From NCBI GenBank assembly GCA_014529385.2, contig CM043942.1:2028501-2092500 (forward strand): a stretch of 64,000 bases of DNA, written 5' to 3'. The notes beneath the pieces are model-generated. The model was not told the DNA's origin. It searched no databases and worked only from the letters and a program-made list of their open reading frames with translations. Origin of the DNA: Adiantum capillus-veneris. Its lineage: Eukaryota; Streptophyta; Polypodiopsida; Polypodiales; Pteridaceae. Shown here piece by piece: positions 10,441 through 21,357 of the stretch. Numbering within the stretch: position 1 is the stretch's first letter; each line of letters opens with the position of its first letter. The position numbers were made by a program, and so were the translations under genes.

Positions 10441-12720
10441 ATGGGAAAGTTGAGTCCAAAAAGATCAAGAATTGTTGATTTACTGAGCCAACAACAGTTT
10501 TCAATGATTAGATCGATGGGATCCTTGGGTTCCAGGGTTCTAATGACTACACATAGGGGCAGTGAGGGGGTAGTGAAGCTCCTAGCAAGAGCTATGAATA
10601 CCTTGTTGAAACAAGCAAGATATCTGCATCCTGAGGAGAGGCCCAAAGAAAGAGCTTCAACTAGAGTTCCTAGTGGGGGTTATGAGGTTGTAGACATTCT
10701 AGCAAGAGAGCCAAGAGTAGTGAGAATGGTTACAAAATACAACGAATGCAACCATCTCAGGTAGGTAAATGCATTTTTGAAATGTATAATGGATTAAGAG
10801 ATCCATATGCTCATGTCTCACTCTTCGAAATAGTTTTGAGAGATCAATTGTGGATTTTCACACTCATTATGAAGGATTTGGGCTAACATTGGAAGGAACA
10901 GTCTTGACAGAGGTCCAACTTTTAAACAGAGGTGATTTTCCAAACATAGAGAAAATTTTTCATGGGTTCGCTGAGGAATTCTCTAAAAAGGGAATCAAGA
11001 ATAATACAATGTCCCAAATCTACACTTTCAAGATAAAAGAGAATGAGAAAATGAAGGTAGCTTTGATATATAGAGAGATGTCATGTGAGAGAGTTACCAC
11101 AAGATGAGAGGCTATCAGTTCTCTTCATAGAGGTCTTGAGAAATGAAATTCTCAAGAAGGACCTGCATTTGAAAGCATGCATGATATTTGAGCAAGTCAC
11201 TAGTAGTGAGGCTTTATCTAGTTGACAATTGTAAGGCCTACAAAGAGGTGACTGAAGATGTAGATAATGTGACTAGTAGTGCCTCTTCTATAACGAGTGA
11301 ATCTACAACAAAGTGGAATTTTCAAATTCCTACCATGCCAAATATTGATCAATTGGCAGATGAAGTGATAAGGAGAATGAACCAAAACTGTAGAGAGAAG
11401 CCAAATATATGACAACAACCAATGTCAAGGAGATGTGACACTTGTGGAAGGGATCATCCCACCCCATGGTGTAACACTCAACCAAGACCATCAATTGTGA
11501 ATGCACAACCTATTTTGAAGTGATGTGCTATTGAGAATAAATAGGCCAACCAAAAAATAAGTGAATGTGTTATAACAAGATTTACATGAGCGAAAGGCCA
11601 TATGGAACTCCGAGGGTGCAACCATTGCCACCACCACAAGATACCAAATAGGCCCCGATAACAAGATTTACGTGATCGAAAGGCCATATGCAACTCCGAG
11701 GGTGCAACCATTTCCACCACCACAAGATACCAAATAGGCCCCGAACAATTAAGTCCAAGGGGGAGACAAGTCTCAACCAATGTTGGGTCAGAAACCTTCT
11801 TTACCTCAAGAGGACCAAGAGATCATAAGGTACACACAGTGTGTACGTACGAACACTGGCAAACTCGCGAATGCTATCACCAACTTCATACTATGAAGAG
11901 CCAATTGAATATACCCGAGAGTAATGTGTATGTTGACAAAGGTCATCCTTCTTGGATTAGTATAGATGATGCTACACAGTCATCATATGTTATGAAACCA
12001 ATGAAAAATCATTATATGATGGATGAGAACATGCTTATGTTTATAGATAATCAAAACTATAAACCTAGGGGTTATCCTCCTAGGTTAGAATAGCCAATTG
12101 GGGCTTCACAAGCATCCCAACAGGTAGGTCAGTGCTATGAATGTGGAGGTGATCATTGGGTAAGAAGTTTTCCACATAAGGCTGAACGCGTAATTTTTTT
12201 TGGGCATTGTGATGAATGCACAATCACTCATGTTCCTCACAAATGTTCAAAAAATTTTGATAAAAAAGAAAAATTGATAAGGAGTATTATTGGGATTTTG
12301 TTGTGCTCGAGTAGATTGAAACTAGGCCTACAATTCCAGTAAATGCAGTGACTAGAGCTCAAGCTCAAGAAGCTGCAAAAAACAAACCTGTCAAAGAAGA
12401 GCATAAAATGTTTGTTCAAACATAAATCGAGATCATATTAGTGAGAGGACTCAAAGAAAATCATGGAATGCTAAACGAGACAAAATGAAATAAAAAAGAT
12501 TAAAAGAGACAACCACCTAGAAATTGAACTACAACAAACTAGAGCACAATTAAAACAAGAAAAGAAAAACAAGGGACACGCTGGAGGAACAATATTATCC
12601 AAGACATCATTGAGAGATTCAGTCCTTGTAGATAAAGTTAAAGAATCTCTAGAGGCTTCATTGCAAGCTTATGAGGCTAGATTGAAAACCATTAGACATT
12701 AGAACAAAGATAGTTGACAT
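10441..12720 (+). pseudogene. gag: Ty3/gypsy gag remnant with several CCHC knuckles
   Basis: Broken frames give gag-like segments: GDFPNIEKIFHGFAEEFSKK and TMSQIYTFKIKENE (10930-11055), then PQDERLSVLFIEVLRNEILK (11100-11160). These are followed by zinc knuckles CDTCGRDHPTPWC (about 11433), CYECGGDHWVRSF (about 12133, last Cys lost) and CDECTITHVPHKC (about 12211). All three have only three residues between the second Cys and His. Further on, IPVNAVTRAQAQEA (about 12335) resembles the gag-protease linker of plant gypsy elements. There are many stops and frameshifts. The knuckle style matches the better preserved frame at 58-63 kb on the other strand, so the two may be related. No RT follows; the element is cut at the (AC)n tract at 12.85 kb. 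Confidence 0.7.
11574..11745. repeat. 86-bp direct tandem duplication inside the gag remnant
   Basis: The block starting AACAAGATTTACRTGA and ending ATACCAAATAGGCCCCGA occurs twice, at 11574 and 11660, with a handful of differences. Eighty-six is not a multiple of three, so the duplication also shifts the frame. Confidence 0.85.
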
Positions 12721-12842
12721 ATATGCACCTAAAAGTTTAGAAACAAAGATTTGAAATGTGGAAATTGCTCATAGAGACAACTCAAGCTCTAATGGAGCCA
12801 AAGAAACAAAACATCCCGAGACAAAAAGTATTAATCCATAAA

Positions 12843-12846
<4 letters not shown>

Positions 12847-12899
<53 letters not shown>
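12847..12899. repeat. (AC)n microsatellite, about 26 units
   Basis: An uninterrupted CA/AC tract lies between the decayed gag and the LTR remnant. It marks the junction of two unrelated repeats. Confidence 0.95.
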
Positions 12900-12902
<3 letters not shown>

Positions 12903-12954
12903 AGCAATATTTTCTTACTAAGATGTATGCCCCTTCTATTTTTGGATTTTATTG

Positions 12955-14496
12955 CAGATCAATATCGGATTGGGCAACTGCAGCTGAGGGGACAGAAATG
13001 AAATGAATGCACGGGCCTGAAGTGCTCACTTTGTAGAGCGCGTCGGTCTTTTTAGAACAGTGATCGGAGTTCCAGTCGCCAAGATATTGGCCATTAAAGA
13101 TTCACCGGGGGCCGGCTCCGTACCAGTTCGGTCCGCTCGACCGGAGTGCCATGTGGGAGTTTTTGGCTCTTGACCGGGTTTTGGAATGCAATGATTGCGG
13201 GGACAAGGGCCAAAGGCCGCCCAATACAATCAATGAAGGGCCACCCACTAAAGGGATTTAGTGTAAAAACAAATGAAAAAAAAAGAAGGCAATGGCGTTC
13301 AGCAGCGAGAACGAAGGCGCAGGTGAGGAGAAAAACAGTCGTAGCGGCCACAGACCTGTAAAAACTAGAGCGTTGATGAAGCGAAAATGATTAAGCAGAG
13401 GGAGACAATCCAGTTTGGGACCACTGTGACTCGTTTGGCAAAGCTTGACAATCTGACCTGCCATGTCATCACTTAAGGTCACGTGCCACATCATTCACGG
13501 CGCCGTGACTAATGGGCTGAGGCTATTAATAGTAGGGCAGCGAGGAAAGTAAGAGAAAGAGATTTTGAGGAGGGCATGAAGGCATGAAGAAGAAGAGGAA
13601 TAGGCAGGAAAGAGAAGCTCTCGCTCTATCTCTCTCTCGTTCTCGAGGAAGGGAAGCCCCTCTCTCTCGTACTCGGTTAGTAAAGGAAAGGAGACAATCT
13701 TGCTCTCTCTCTCTCGGCCGTAATCAAGAGAGGAGCATGTAAGGGAGAGGAGGTGCAATCGAGGGGTTACGAAGAAGCAAGGCAGGACAAGAAAATTAAG
13801 GAAAGTGAAAGCTCGCTCTTTCGTTCTCTCTTTCGACCTCGGCTACCAAAGAAGGAAAGAAAAAGGCTTATCAAAGGGCTCTATCTCTCTCAGCCTTCTG
13901 GTAAATTGGAGGAGACTCGCTCTCAAGTAAGCAAGGAGAGAAGATAATCTCTCTCTACTGTATTTGGGAGATACAAGGATATCAAGCAGGGGATTTTACC
14001 GGATACTTACATCCTAATCAGCTTATAAAAACTCTAATGGCGAGCATAAGTGGAAATTTTACCGTCTTGGTCTAATTCGAGAGCATTAAACTCTCCTAAA
14101 TCCATCAGTGTTGTTAACGAAAAACATTTGTAATCTAATTCCACTTCGGCTAATCATTAGCAGCTTAAACCATTTAGGTTGTCAAGTTTCAAGTATTTAA
14201 AGTGTTGACAGAGTCTTTTGCCTTGCGCCGTGCATCTTGTCTCTCTTATTTCCCACGGTAAGCAGCCTGGTGCTGACCCGCTGGTGCTGACCCGGCTCAC
14301 CTCGCGAACCCATATCCCCCGACACCTGGTGAACCCGAAGCGAAACAAGCCGGGGTGGGAGGTAAAGATGGAGATGGCATGAAGGCGTGAAGAAGAAGAG
14401 GAATAGGCAGTCAAGAGAAGATCTCGCTCTATCTTTCTCTCGTTCTCAAGGAAGGGAAGGCCCTCTCTCTCGTACTCGGTTAGTAAAGGAAATGAG

Positions 14497-14527
<31 letters not shown>

Positions 14528-15128
14528 ACCGTAATCAAGAGAGGAGCATGTAAGGGAGACGGGGAGTAATCGAGGGATATGAAGAAGTAAGGCAGGACAA
14601 GCAAACTAAGGAGAGTGAAAGCCCGCTCTTTCTTTCTCTCTTTCGACCTCAGCTACCAAAGAAGGAAATAAAAAGGCTAATTAAAGGGGTCTCTCTCTCG
14701 CCCTTCTGGTAAATTGGAGGAGACTCACTCTCGAGTAAGCAAGGAGAGAAGATAACCTCTCTACTATATTCGGAGATACAAGGATATCAAGCAGAGGATT
14801 TTGCCAGATACTTATGTCCTAATCAGCTTATAAAAAATCTAATGGCGAGCATAAGTGGAAATTTTATAGTCTTGGTCTAATTTGAGAGCATTAAACTCTC
14901 CTAACTCCATCAGTGTCGTTAACGACAAACATTTGTAATCGAACTCCACTTCGGCTAATCATTAGCAGCTTAAACCATTTAGGTTGTCAAGTTTTAAGTA
15001 TTTAAAGTGTTGACAGAGTCTTTTGCCTTGTGCCGTGCGTCTTGTCTCTCTTATTTCCCACAACAAGCAACCCGGTGCTGACCCGCGACTCACCTCGCGC
15101 ACCCATATCCCTCGACACCTGGTGAACC
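12955..15128 (+). mobile_element. Truncated, internally duplicated LTR of the 44-52 kb family
   Basis: From 12960 (GGATTGGGCAACTGCAGCTGAG) this stretch matches the reverse complement of the LTRs at 44385-46655 and 49414-51720. It ends ACCCATATCCCCCGACA near 14322, followed by TGGTGAACCCGAAGCG, the equivalent of the primer-binding region. At about 14375 the LTR restarts in its middle (GGCATGAAGGCGTGAAGAAG) and runs again to CGACACCTGGTGAACC at about 15128, giving two tandem copies of roughly 0.75-0.8 kb. Compared with the 44-52 kb LTRs it lacks the first part and the segment carrying the PPR fragment. It holds no gene. Confidence 0.8.
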
Positions 15129-16534
15129 GACGAGTAGATTATAAAGCACCATTCAATGAGTATAGGGATGTGAATCCTTGGGATACTATGAATCACTTGG
15201 ATTTTTGCAAGTTCTCTATCTAAAGATTGCTTGAACAAATATGGTTAATATTCACCTGTTTTTTTGTAGGTAATACTAGCTTGGGCTGTACCTGGGTTTG
15301 AACATGAATTGAAGATGACATGATAACCTAAAACCATAAATCCATATATCAGCTACATCAGCTAATATACATAATTTTGTTGATATTAACAAACTGACAT
15401 ATCTAACTTACTAGGACTACAAGGTATTATGCAAGGAAACTGTACTGGCTTTTCTGATCGGTCAACACATTAACAAGTGGTTAGCATAGAACATTAGCTG
15501 GCTTTATGAAAAATCAATGTTTGCACGTACTTTTGAACATAATGACTAAAACCACCGAGAGTAAGTGTCCCTAAAAGCTGTAGGGTAAATGTATGATACA
15601 TGGGCCTTATTTTGTTGCCTTTTTTTGCTGCCTTCTGATCACATATTGTAGATTCAAACTTGTGTCATATTGAAAGGCAGTCCATTGCTAATGTTCTCTC
15701 AAAAAACATTTGGTTTTGAGATAAGTTTTTCTTGCAGAAAGTAGGTATGAATCACCTTGGCATGAGAAAGCTACATATACCTCAGTTGGCTGCTGTCATG
15801 GGTTCATTTTTTAACACTATATATTTATATATATGTGTGTGTGTGTGTGTGTATATATATAGATATATATATTTCCTTAAAAAAACAACGGTAATACAAA
15901 GGAGACTTTGCCTTTTTTTAAAAAATTCAAACATTGAATTGTTTAGGGCAATTTTTAAACTCTTAAATCTAATTGGGGCATGCATCTCATGAATTCTCTT
16001 GTTTATAGGATGAGCTAACACCTAAGAATAATGTATACAAACTAAGTCCTAGTATGTCAACCATAACCAGTCCAAAAAATCTCAGTATTATACGACAAAA
16101 ATTAGTTGCAATAATATGTTGTACAAAATACCCTAACTATAGGACTAGACCTTATCTACCTAGGAAAACAAAAAATGTAATTATGTTGATTGTGAAGGAG
16201 TGTGTGAAAGTACCTCTTATGAGTTAGGGACAACGATAACAAGCGGTTGAGGCCACCTTATACCTGTCTTCCCAATTGGGACATAACAAGTCCTAACTTG
16301 ATGTTGTTTTTGGATGGTGGAAAGTATAGGCCTCAATCTTCTTCCTCTAGTGTACCGACATGGCTTCTTCATCCTTTGTATTTGGTCATTGATTATAATC
16401 AAAAATTCATTTGCAATCTACGGTGTGTGTATCGGTTTTCAAAAATATGAGAAATTTTGCATCAGGACTTTCATTATCTTTTATTTTAAGTTAAGTTAAC
16501 TTTGCAATTCAATATGATGGATATAATCATTCGT

Positions 16535-16603
<69 letters not shown>

Positions 16604-16807
16604 CACATGCACACACACACACACACACACACGCATGCAATATTTGTAAAAAACCAAGGTTTAATGTATTTTTATTCGGTTAAAATTGCACGATGTCTCA
16701 AGTTTTATTATAAAAACTGGCAAAGACATGAGAGTTTTAAGCGTGCACTTAGTTTCTTCAAGTAGGAAAAATGTTTTTTTAAATCCCTACATCCGCACAT
16801 TCAATTG

Positions 16808-16867
<60 letters not shown>

Positions 16868-16992
16868 ACACACACACACACACTACCCCTCACACCTTAT
16901 ATTCCTCTCTCCACCTACCTCCTCCCCCCCTCATCGGATTTCCCCATTATCAATATCAGTATTGGGGAGGGGAACAAAGGAACATCTCTCTC

Positions 16993-17026
<34 letters not shown>

Positions 17027-17118
17027 AAATAAATCTTTATTGTATATATCTATGCGTGTATATTAATAAATATGTATTTTATATATATATATATATGTGT
17101 TTTTGCACACGCACACGT

Positions 17119-17152
<34 letters not shown>

Positions 17153-17494
17153 ATCACTATGGTATGTGTGGAACGCTTGATGCTTTCACATTCTTAGTGC
17201 CGCACCATCTAGTAAAGTTGAGATTCTTGTGGGGATATGGATGGATTTGGTTCTTACTTTAGAGAGCTAGTGGGATGCTTGAGGCTACTCTAAGGCAATA
17301 GGGCAATGTAAAAAAGCTTTTCTATGGTGTTTGTTTAGTATACATACTCCTTTCTTGTTCTAGAGTGGTCAACTACACTGGCATTATGCTCCACTAGAGT
17401 GTTTACATTGTATTGATATAAAACATGAGAGGGCTTAATGGGCACCCTTACATAAAATACATGTGCTCATTCTAAGGCAAAAGCCCATCACAGT
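15129..17494. other. Non-coding, microsatellite-rich stretch
   Basis: No gene seen. It contains GT/AT tracts (15834-15870), long (CA)n (16537-16632), (CT)n followed by (CA)n (16811-16882), (CA)n (16995-17022) and (GT)n (17117-17152). Open frames here translate only simple sequence (HTHT, CVCV). Confidence 0.8.
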
Positions 17495-17590
17495 TTAGAT
17501 TTTGGATATAAAGTCCCACCACACACTGTCAAAGGATTTTGCAAAATCTAATGGTAGAAGCATAATGTCTTGTTTAGATATAATTGCTTC
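17495..17590 (-). pseudogene. LINE reverse transcriptase scrap
   Basis: The minus strand encodes EAIISKQDIMLLPLDFAKSF followed by DSVWWDFISKI. This resembles the conserved LDFxKAFDxVxWDFL block of non-LTR retrotransposon RTs. It is bounded by a (CT)n/(AT)n/(GT)n tract at 17603-17681 and a stop at 17495. At about 30 codons it is only a relic, and the match is from memory of the family motif. Confidence 0.5.
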
Positions 17591-17601
17591 TATCACACAT
17601 A

Positions 17602-17602
<1 letters not shown>

Positions 17603-17682
<80 letters not shown>
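17603..17682. repeat. Compound (CT)n(AT)n(GT)n microsatellite
   Basis: (CT)n (17603-17628), (AT)n (17628-17642) and (GT)n (17643-17681) adjoin without interruption, next to the LINE scrap. Confidence 0.95.
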
Positions 17683-17685
<3 letters not shown>

Positions 17686-17814
17686 CCATGGCTAGAGAGA
17701 GAGATCTTTGTAGAGAGAGGGATGGAGAGAGAGATAATGAGGAAGGGTGTGGGAGAGGGATGGAAATAGACAAAGTGATGGTGGAAGGAAAGAGAGAGAG
17801 TGGACATGTTTAGA

Positions 17815-18048
17815 TGTTAGGTAAAGGCGGTGTGCCTCCTCACCGTGCTTTGCCCGTGTCTGCCGGCCAGTGTCCGGCCGCCCACATTTGTCTCCTTATT
17901 CTTTATGCATACAAAGAATAAGGAGCTCTCACTCATTATCTCACATAGTGCTCATTTTGTGAGATTTAAGAGCTCCACTCACATCTTGTGTACTCTCCCT
18001 CTCTCCCCTTCTCACTCTCAGCACATGCACCGAATTCGTGCACTCAGA
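17815..18048 (+). repeat. 5' LTR of the non-autonomous copia
   Basis: It starts TGTTAGG and ends CACTCAGA just before the TGGTATTAGAGC primer site. It contains an inverted pair CTCCTTATTCTTT...AAAGAATAAGGAG (about 17890-17923), a hairpin kept in all three LTR copies of the window. The last base is uncertain by two or three positions because the end no longer reads a clean CA. Confidence 0.85.
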
Positions 18049-18050
18049 AT

Positions 18051-18062
18051 TGGTATTAGAGC
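18051..18062 (+). promoter_or_regulatory. Primer binding site of the non-autonomous copia
   Basis: TGGTATTAGAGC, one base different from the common plant copia site TGGTATCAGAGC complementary to initiator tRNA-Met. It lies two to four bases after the 5' LTR. Confidence 0.85.
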
Positions 18063-19756
18063 TCAGGGATTGCCATTGGAGCTCAATGAGAAAGCAAACG
18101 AAGAGCAAAAACTACAACACATTTTTGCATATCTGTTTTGGCCTATCAAAACGTCTTCATTCAAGCTGATTCTTGAAATTCTTGATCGGTTTTTTTTCCT
18201 CTTTAGCTTTGCAAAAGAAAGTTTTCTTAAAGTCTTCAGCAATTTTGAGATACGTCACTCACTCAGACTGCCTGCACGTCTAGGATACACAGCTGTAGAT
18301 TTTTATAGATCTGTTTTGGTCTGTAAAAACAACACATTTCAGGTCCATTCCTCTCCATCCCATTCGTTTTTGTGTGGTCTACAACTTTGCAGAAGGAAGT
18401 TTCTGCAAATTCTGAATGGTTTGGGAGGTATGGGCTGACCGGCTGCAAGGTGTTCGAAAAGTTGAGCATAAAATGTATGCCTTATGTGGTTTGATGCTCA
18501 TGGAGACTCATGTGATTTCAGTTTGAGCTCGGAAATGTATGTCTTGAGCATGTTTTTTGACAGTTATAGGTAGAGCAGGTATTTGCGTACTAGATTTGCA
18601 GGTGTTTGCAATGATGTATGGAAAGTGTGGAGATTGGTGCATGCATTTGGAGTGCGGTTCAATACGCTTTGGTTTCTCATGGTTTTGAGCGTGCAGTCAC
18701 TTTGGTTACTGATTTTGTAGCCGTTTTGCTGAAAAAACTCTGGCAAAATTTTCCCAGCAGTTTTATGTGCATCGCTGGTGCGATCGAGGTTGCGATTGTT
18801 TGTAGCACTCAGGATTTGCGTGTAGTGTTTTCCCTTTTGGGTGGTGCATCACGAGCGTGTTTTGCTCTGCATATTTGGTGTTGAGCTGTGAGTGCTCGGC
18901 CATTTAGAGCTTCCAGTTTTGACTCCCAACTACAAGTTGAGTCTAGTACTCCCACAAGTGTTTCCATTTGCAGTTGAGGACATCTTCTGCAATGTTTTGG
19001 CTTGCATACCGATTTCGAGACAGCAGGTGTGTTGAGATTTTGCTTTGTGTATGCTTTTGTGGGATAGTGGCTAGAGTTTACTTGCCATAATTTGTGATCG
19101 AGCTTAGCTCTCACATTGACATGTTTTGTCAATTTGGACACGGTTTGGTGTTCTTGTACCCACTCTCACAGGAGTGAGGAGTTGTGTATGCTACGGTTTT
19201 CTGGCACATTGTTCATTCATTGACACATTTTGGCACTAGATTTTCACTCACATATGTATGTCATTTGTGGCGCTATTGAGTGATACTCCGACTAGAGCAG
19301 TTTGGCTCTGTGTATGACTTTGTGAGGTGATTCCGGATGAGTACATTCCCGGATTGGCCATTTGGGCATTTGTTGTTGTCTCCATCGCGATTTACTTTTG
19401 AGTTTTGCTCCAGTTACAGAGGAGACTCTACCAAAATTTTGCTAGATATTTAAGCCTATTATAGAGGCTAGTGCGCTTGACCTTTTGGTCACCTTCTTTG
19501 CTTGAGACAGTGGTTTTCTCTCGTGTGGGAGAGTCTTTTGATCTCGAGCATTGTTTGCCATAGTTTTTGCACAGCCAAGGTAAGTGCTTCCTAGTTTTCA
19601 TGGTGGTCTTTTGGGTGGGCGTGTGTTGGTAAATTCCCAAGAGATCACTTGTCTTTGAATTGTGGTTTTGTTGAGGTTCTTTTGGTACCGTTTGTGTTGC
19701 TGATCTTGTGTCTTGAGCGCTATTGGGAGACATTGCTATAGAGGTACCACTGACTC
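18063..19756. other. Leader-like internal region of the non-autonomous copia
   Basis: The expected position of gag and the start of pol holds no recognisable gag. The open frame 17830-18438 runs out of the LTR and shows no family motif. T-rich stretches with TTTTGC and GTTTTG recur. I see no gene here. Confidence 0.5.
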
Positions 19757-20696
19757 TTGTTTTCCCAACAACGTTTTCTACTAGACGAGCATGCACTTTT
19801 TCATGTGACGCCACGTCGTGACTTGTTTTTCTCTTTCTCTAATGGGAGACTTGGTTGTGTGCAGTTTGCTGATGGTTCATCATATGACATAGAGGGTGCT
19901 AGAGATGTATGCATGTATTTACCTAGCGGTGCATTGTTTACTCTACAAGATGTACGTTATGTACCAGGACTTAGCCAGAGTTTCATTTCAGTGCGTCTGT
20001 TGTAGAGTAGCTGACATTGTGTGCTGCTTAGAGAGCGGTCATTTCAAATGCATAGGAGATCACTAATGATAGCTAGACGTGCTAGGAGTGGTCTGGTATA
20101 CCCTTTGCATATTTCTGATACACGAGGCGGTGTAGTCTCTGTGTATTTGCAGCCATGTTTGGAGCGAGACGAGGCATGTCTCTTTTGTGGATGAGCTACA
20201 TGGAGAGAAGGTTGTGCATTTCTCTTGTGGTGACATTCATGCAGAGAGTGGTATCTCTAGGGATGCACAACTTTTTCAGTCATGAGTTGAGGTGACATTA
20301 GTTGAGCCAGAGACCGATGCATTATTCTATGATGTGTCTGATACATTTGAAGGTGACAGTGTCCTTCAGACAGCTGTGTGTGATTGCAGTGGTGATTATT
20401 TTTTGGTTTTGCCGTCATTTTTAGCAGATATGCCTTTGCCAGACGATGCTGACATGGTGATGCATAGTCAGATGGTTCCTGATGACGATGCATATGACAC
20501 TGAGGTTGCTGATAGGGATACGTTGGCACACATAGTGCATGTTTCGTTGGCTTTTGGTGCTCTCATGTCTGACATTTTGGTCTCGAGACCTGATCTTGCT
20601 TATGCGGTTGGTGCATTTGCAGTGGGAGTTGTCAGCCGTGCGACGACTGACACTAGCATTGTGCATTGTGGAGCCATGCAGGTCGTCATTAGGTAA
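19757..20696 (+). pseudogene. Copia pol scraps: protease/pre-integrase region and RT-RNase H boundary
   Basis: LFHVTPRRDLFFSFSNG, YDIEGARDVCMYL and LQDVRYVPGLSQSFISV (19786-20000) match the copia protease C-terminal and pre-integrase region. The active site reads LDEHA where LDSGA is expected. RSFQMHRRSLMIARRARSGL (about 20030-20090) fits the next family segment. After mostly unrecognisable sequence, SRPDLAYAVGAF...VVSR (20582-20640) is the block at the RT-RNase H boundary, with a small insertion. Most of integrase and all RT catalytic boxes are absent, so this is an internal deletion derivative. Confidence 0.72.
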
Positions 20697-20877
20697 TTGC
20701 ATCATGAGTGACATTGTAGCTCTAGCCCTAGTGGTATGCATGTTGCATCTACACTAGAGCGGTTATAGAGTGTGCAAGTGGGCATAGGTTGAGAGTCGTC
20801 TTCTCTCACCTCTTGTATATAATAGATGTAGGCTAGTCTTCTTGACACTTATCGGCACACAGCCTTTAGTGGGAGAA

Positions 20878-21107
20878 TGTTAGGTAAAGGCGGTGTGCCT
20901 CACCATGCTTTGCCCGTGTCTGCCTGCCAGTGTTCGGCTGCCCACATTTATCTCCTTATTCTTTATACATACAAAGAATAAGGAGCTCTCACTCATTCAC
21001 TCACATAGTGCTCATATAGTGAGGTTTGGGAGCTCCACCCACATCTTGGGTACTCTCTCTCTCCCCCTTCTCACTCTCCGCACACGCACTGCATTTGCAC
21101 ACTTACA
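20878..21107 (+). repeat. 3' LTR of the non-autonomous copia
   Basis: It starts TGTTAGG after the AGTGGGAGAA purine tract and ends CACTTACA at 21107, next to the target duplication TTAGA. It keeps the CTCCTTATTCTTT hairpin seen in the 5' LTR. Confidence 0.92.
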
Positions 21108-21149
21108 TTAGAGTGTAGGAGAGGTCTAGAAATAGAGGGATAGAAAGTG

Positions 21150-21264
21150 AAACTTAGAGAGAGAGAGAGAGAGACACACAGAGAGAGAGATAGGAGGAGG
21201 AGAATCATTGAGAGTTATGGGGGGGGGGGGGGGGGGGTAAAGAGAGCAAAACAAGAGAGAAAAG

Positions 21265-21357
<93 letters not shown>
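21150..21357. repeat. (GA)n microsatellites with a G19 tract
   Basis: (GA)n at 21155-21172, a run of about 19 G near 21219-21237, then about 42 units of (GA)n (21269-21353). RERE/LSLS frames on both strands are artefacts of this repeat. Confidence 0.95.

Larger units (their letters stand above)
17815..21107 (+). mobile_element. Complete non-autonomous Ty1/copia LTR element, TTAGA target duplication
   Basis: The 5' LTR (17815-about 18048) and 3' LTR (20878-21107) both start TGTTAGGTAAAGGCGGTGTG and stay similar over about 230 bp. The primer site TGGTATTAGAGC (18051-18062) matches the usual initiator-Met-type copia site with one change. A polypurine tract AGTGGGAGAA (20868-20877) lies just before the 3' LTR. 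The 5-bp target duplication TTAGA flanks both ends (17810-17814 and 21108-21112). The internal region is 2.8 kb and keeps only scraps of pol, so mobility would need enzymes supplied in trans. LTR differences show the insertion is not recent. Confidence 0.92.

Noticed and set aside
13010-13110. A functional tRNA gene
   Set aside because: Box-like words are present, but there is no cloverleaf with acceptor stem pairing and no intact anticodon arm, so at most it is tRNA-related.
17830-18438. 202-codon plus-strand ORF
   Set aside because: It starts inside the copia LTR and runs through the primer site. Copies of the same LTR frame appear at 20893 and 55989 only because the LTR is repeated.
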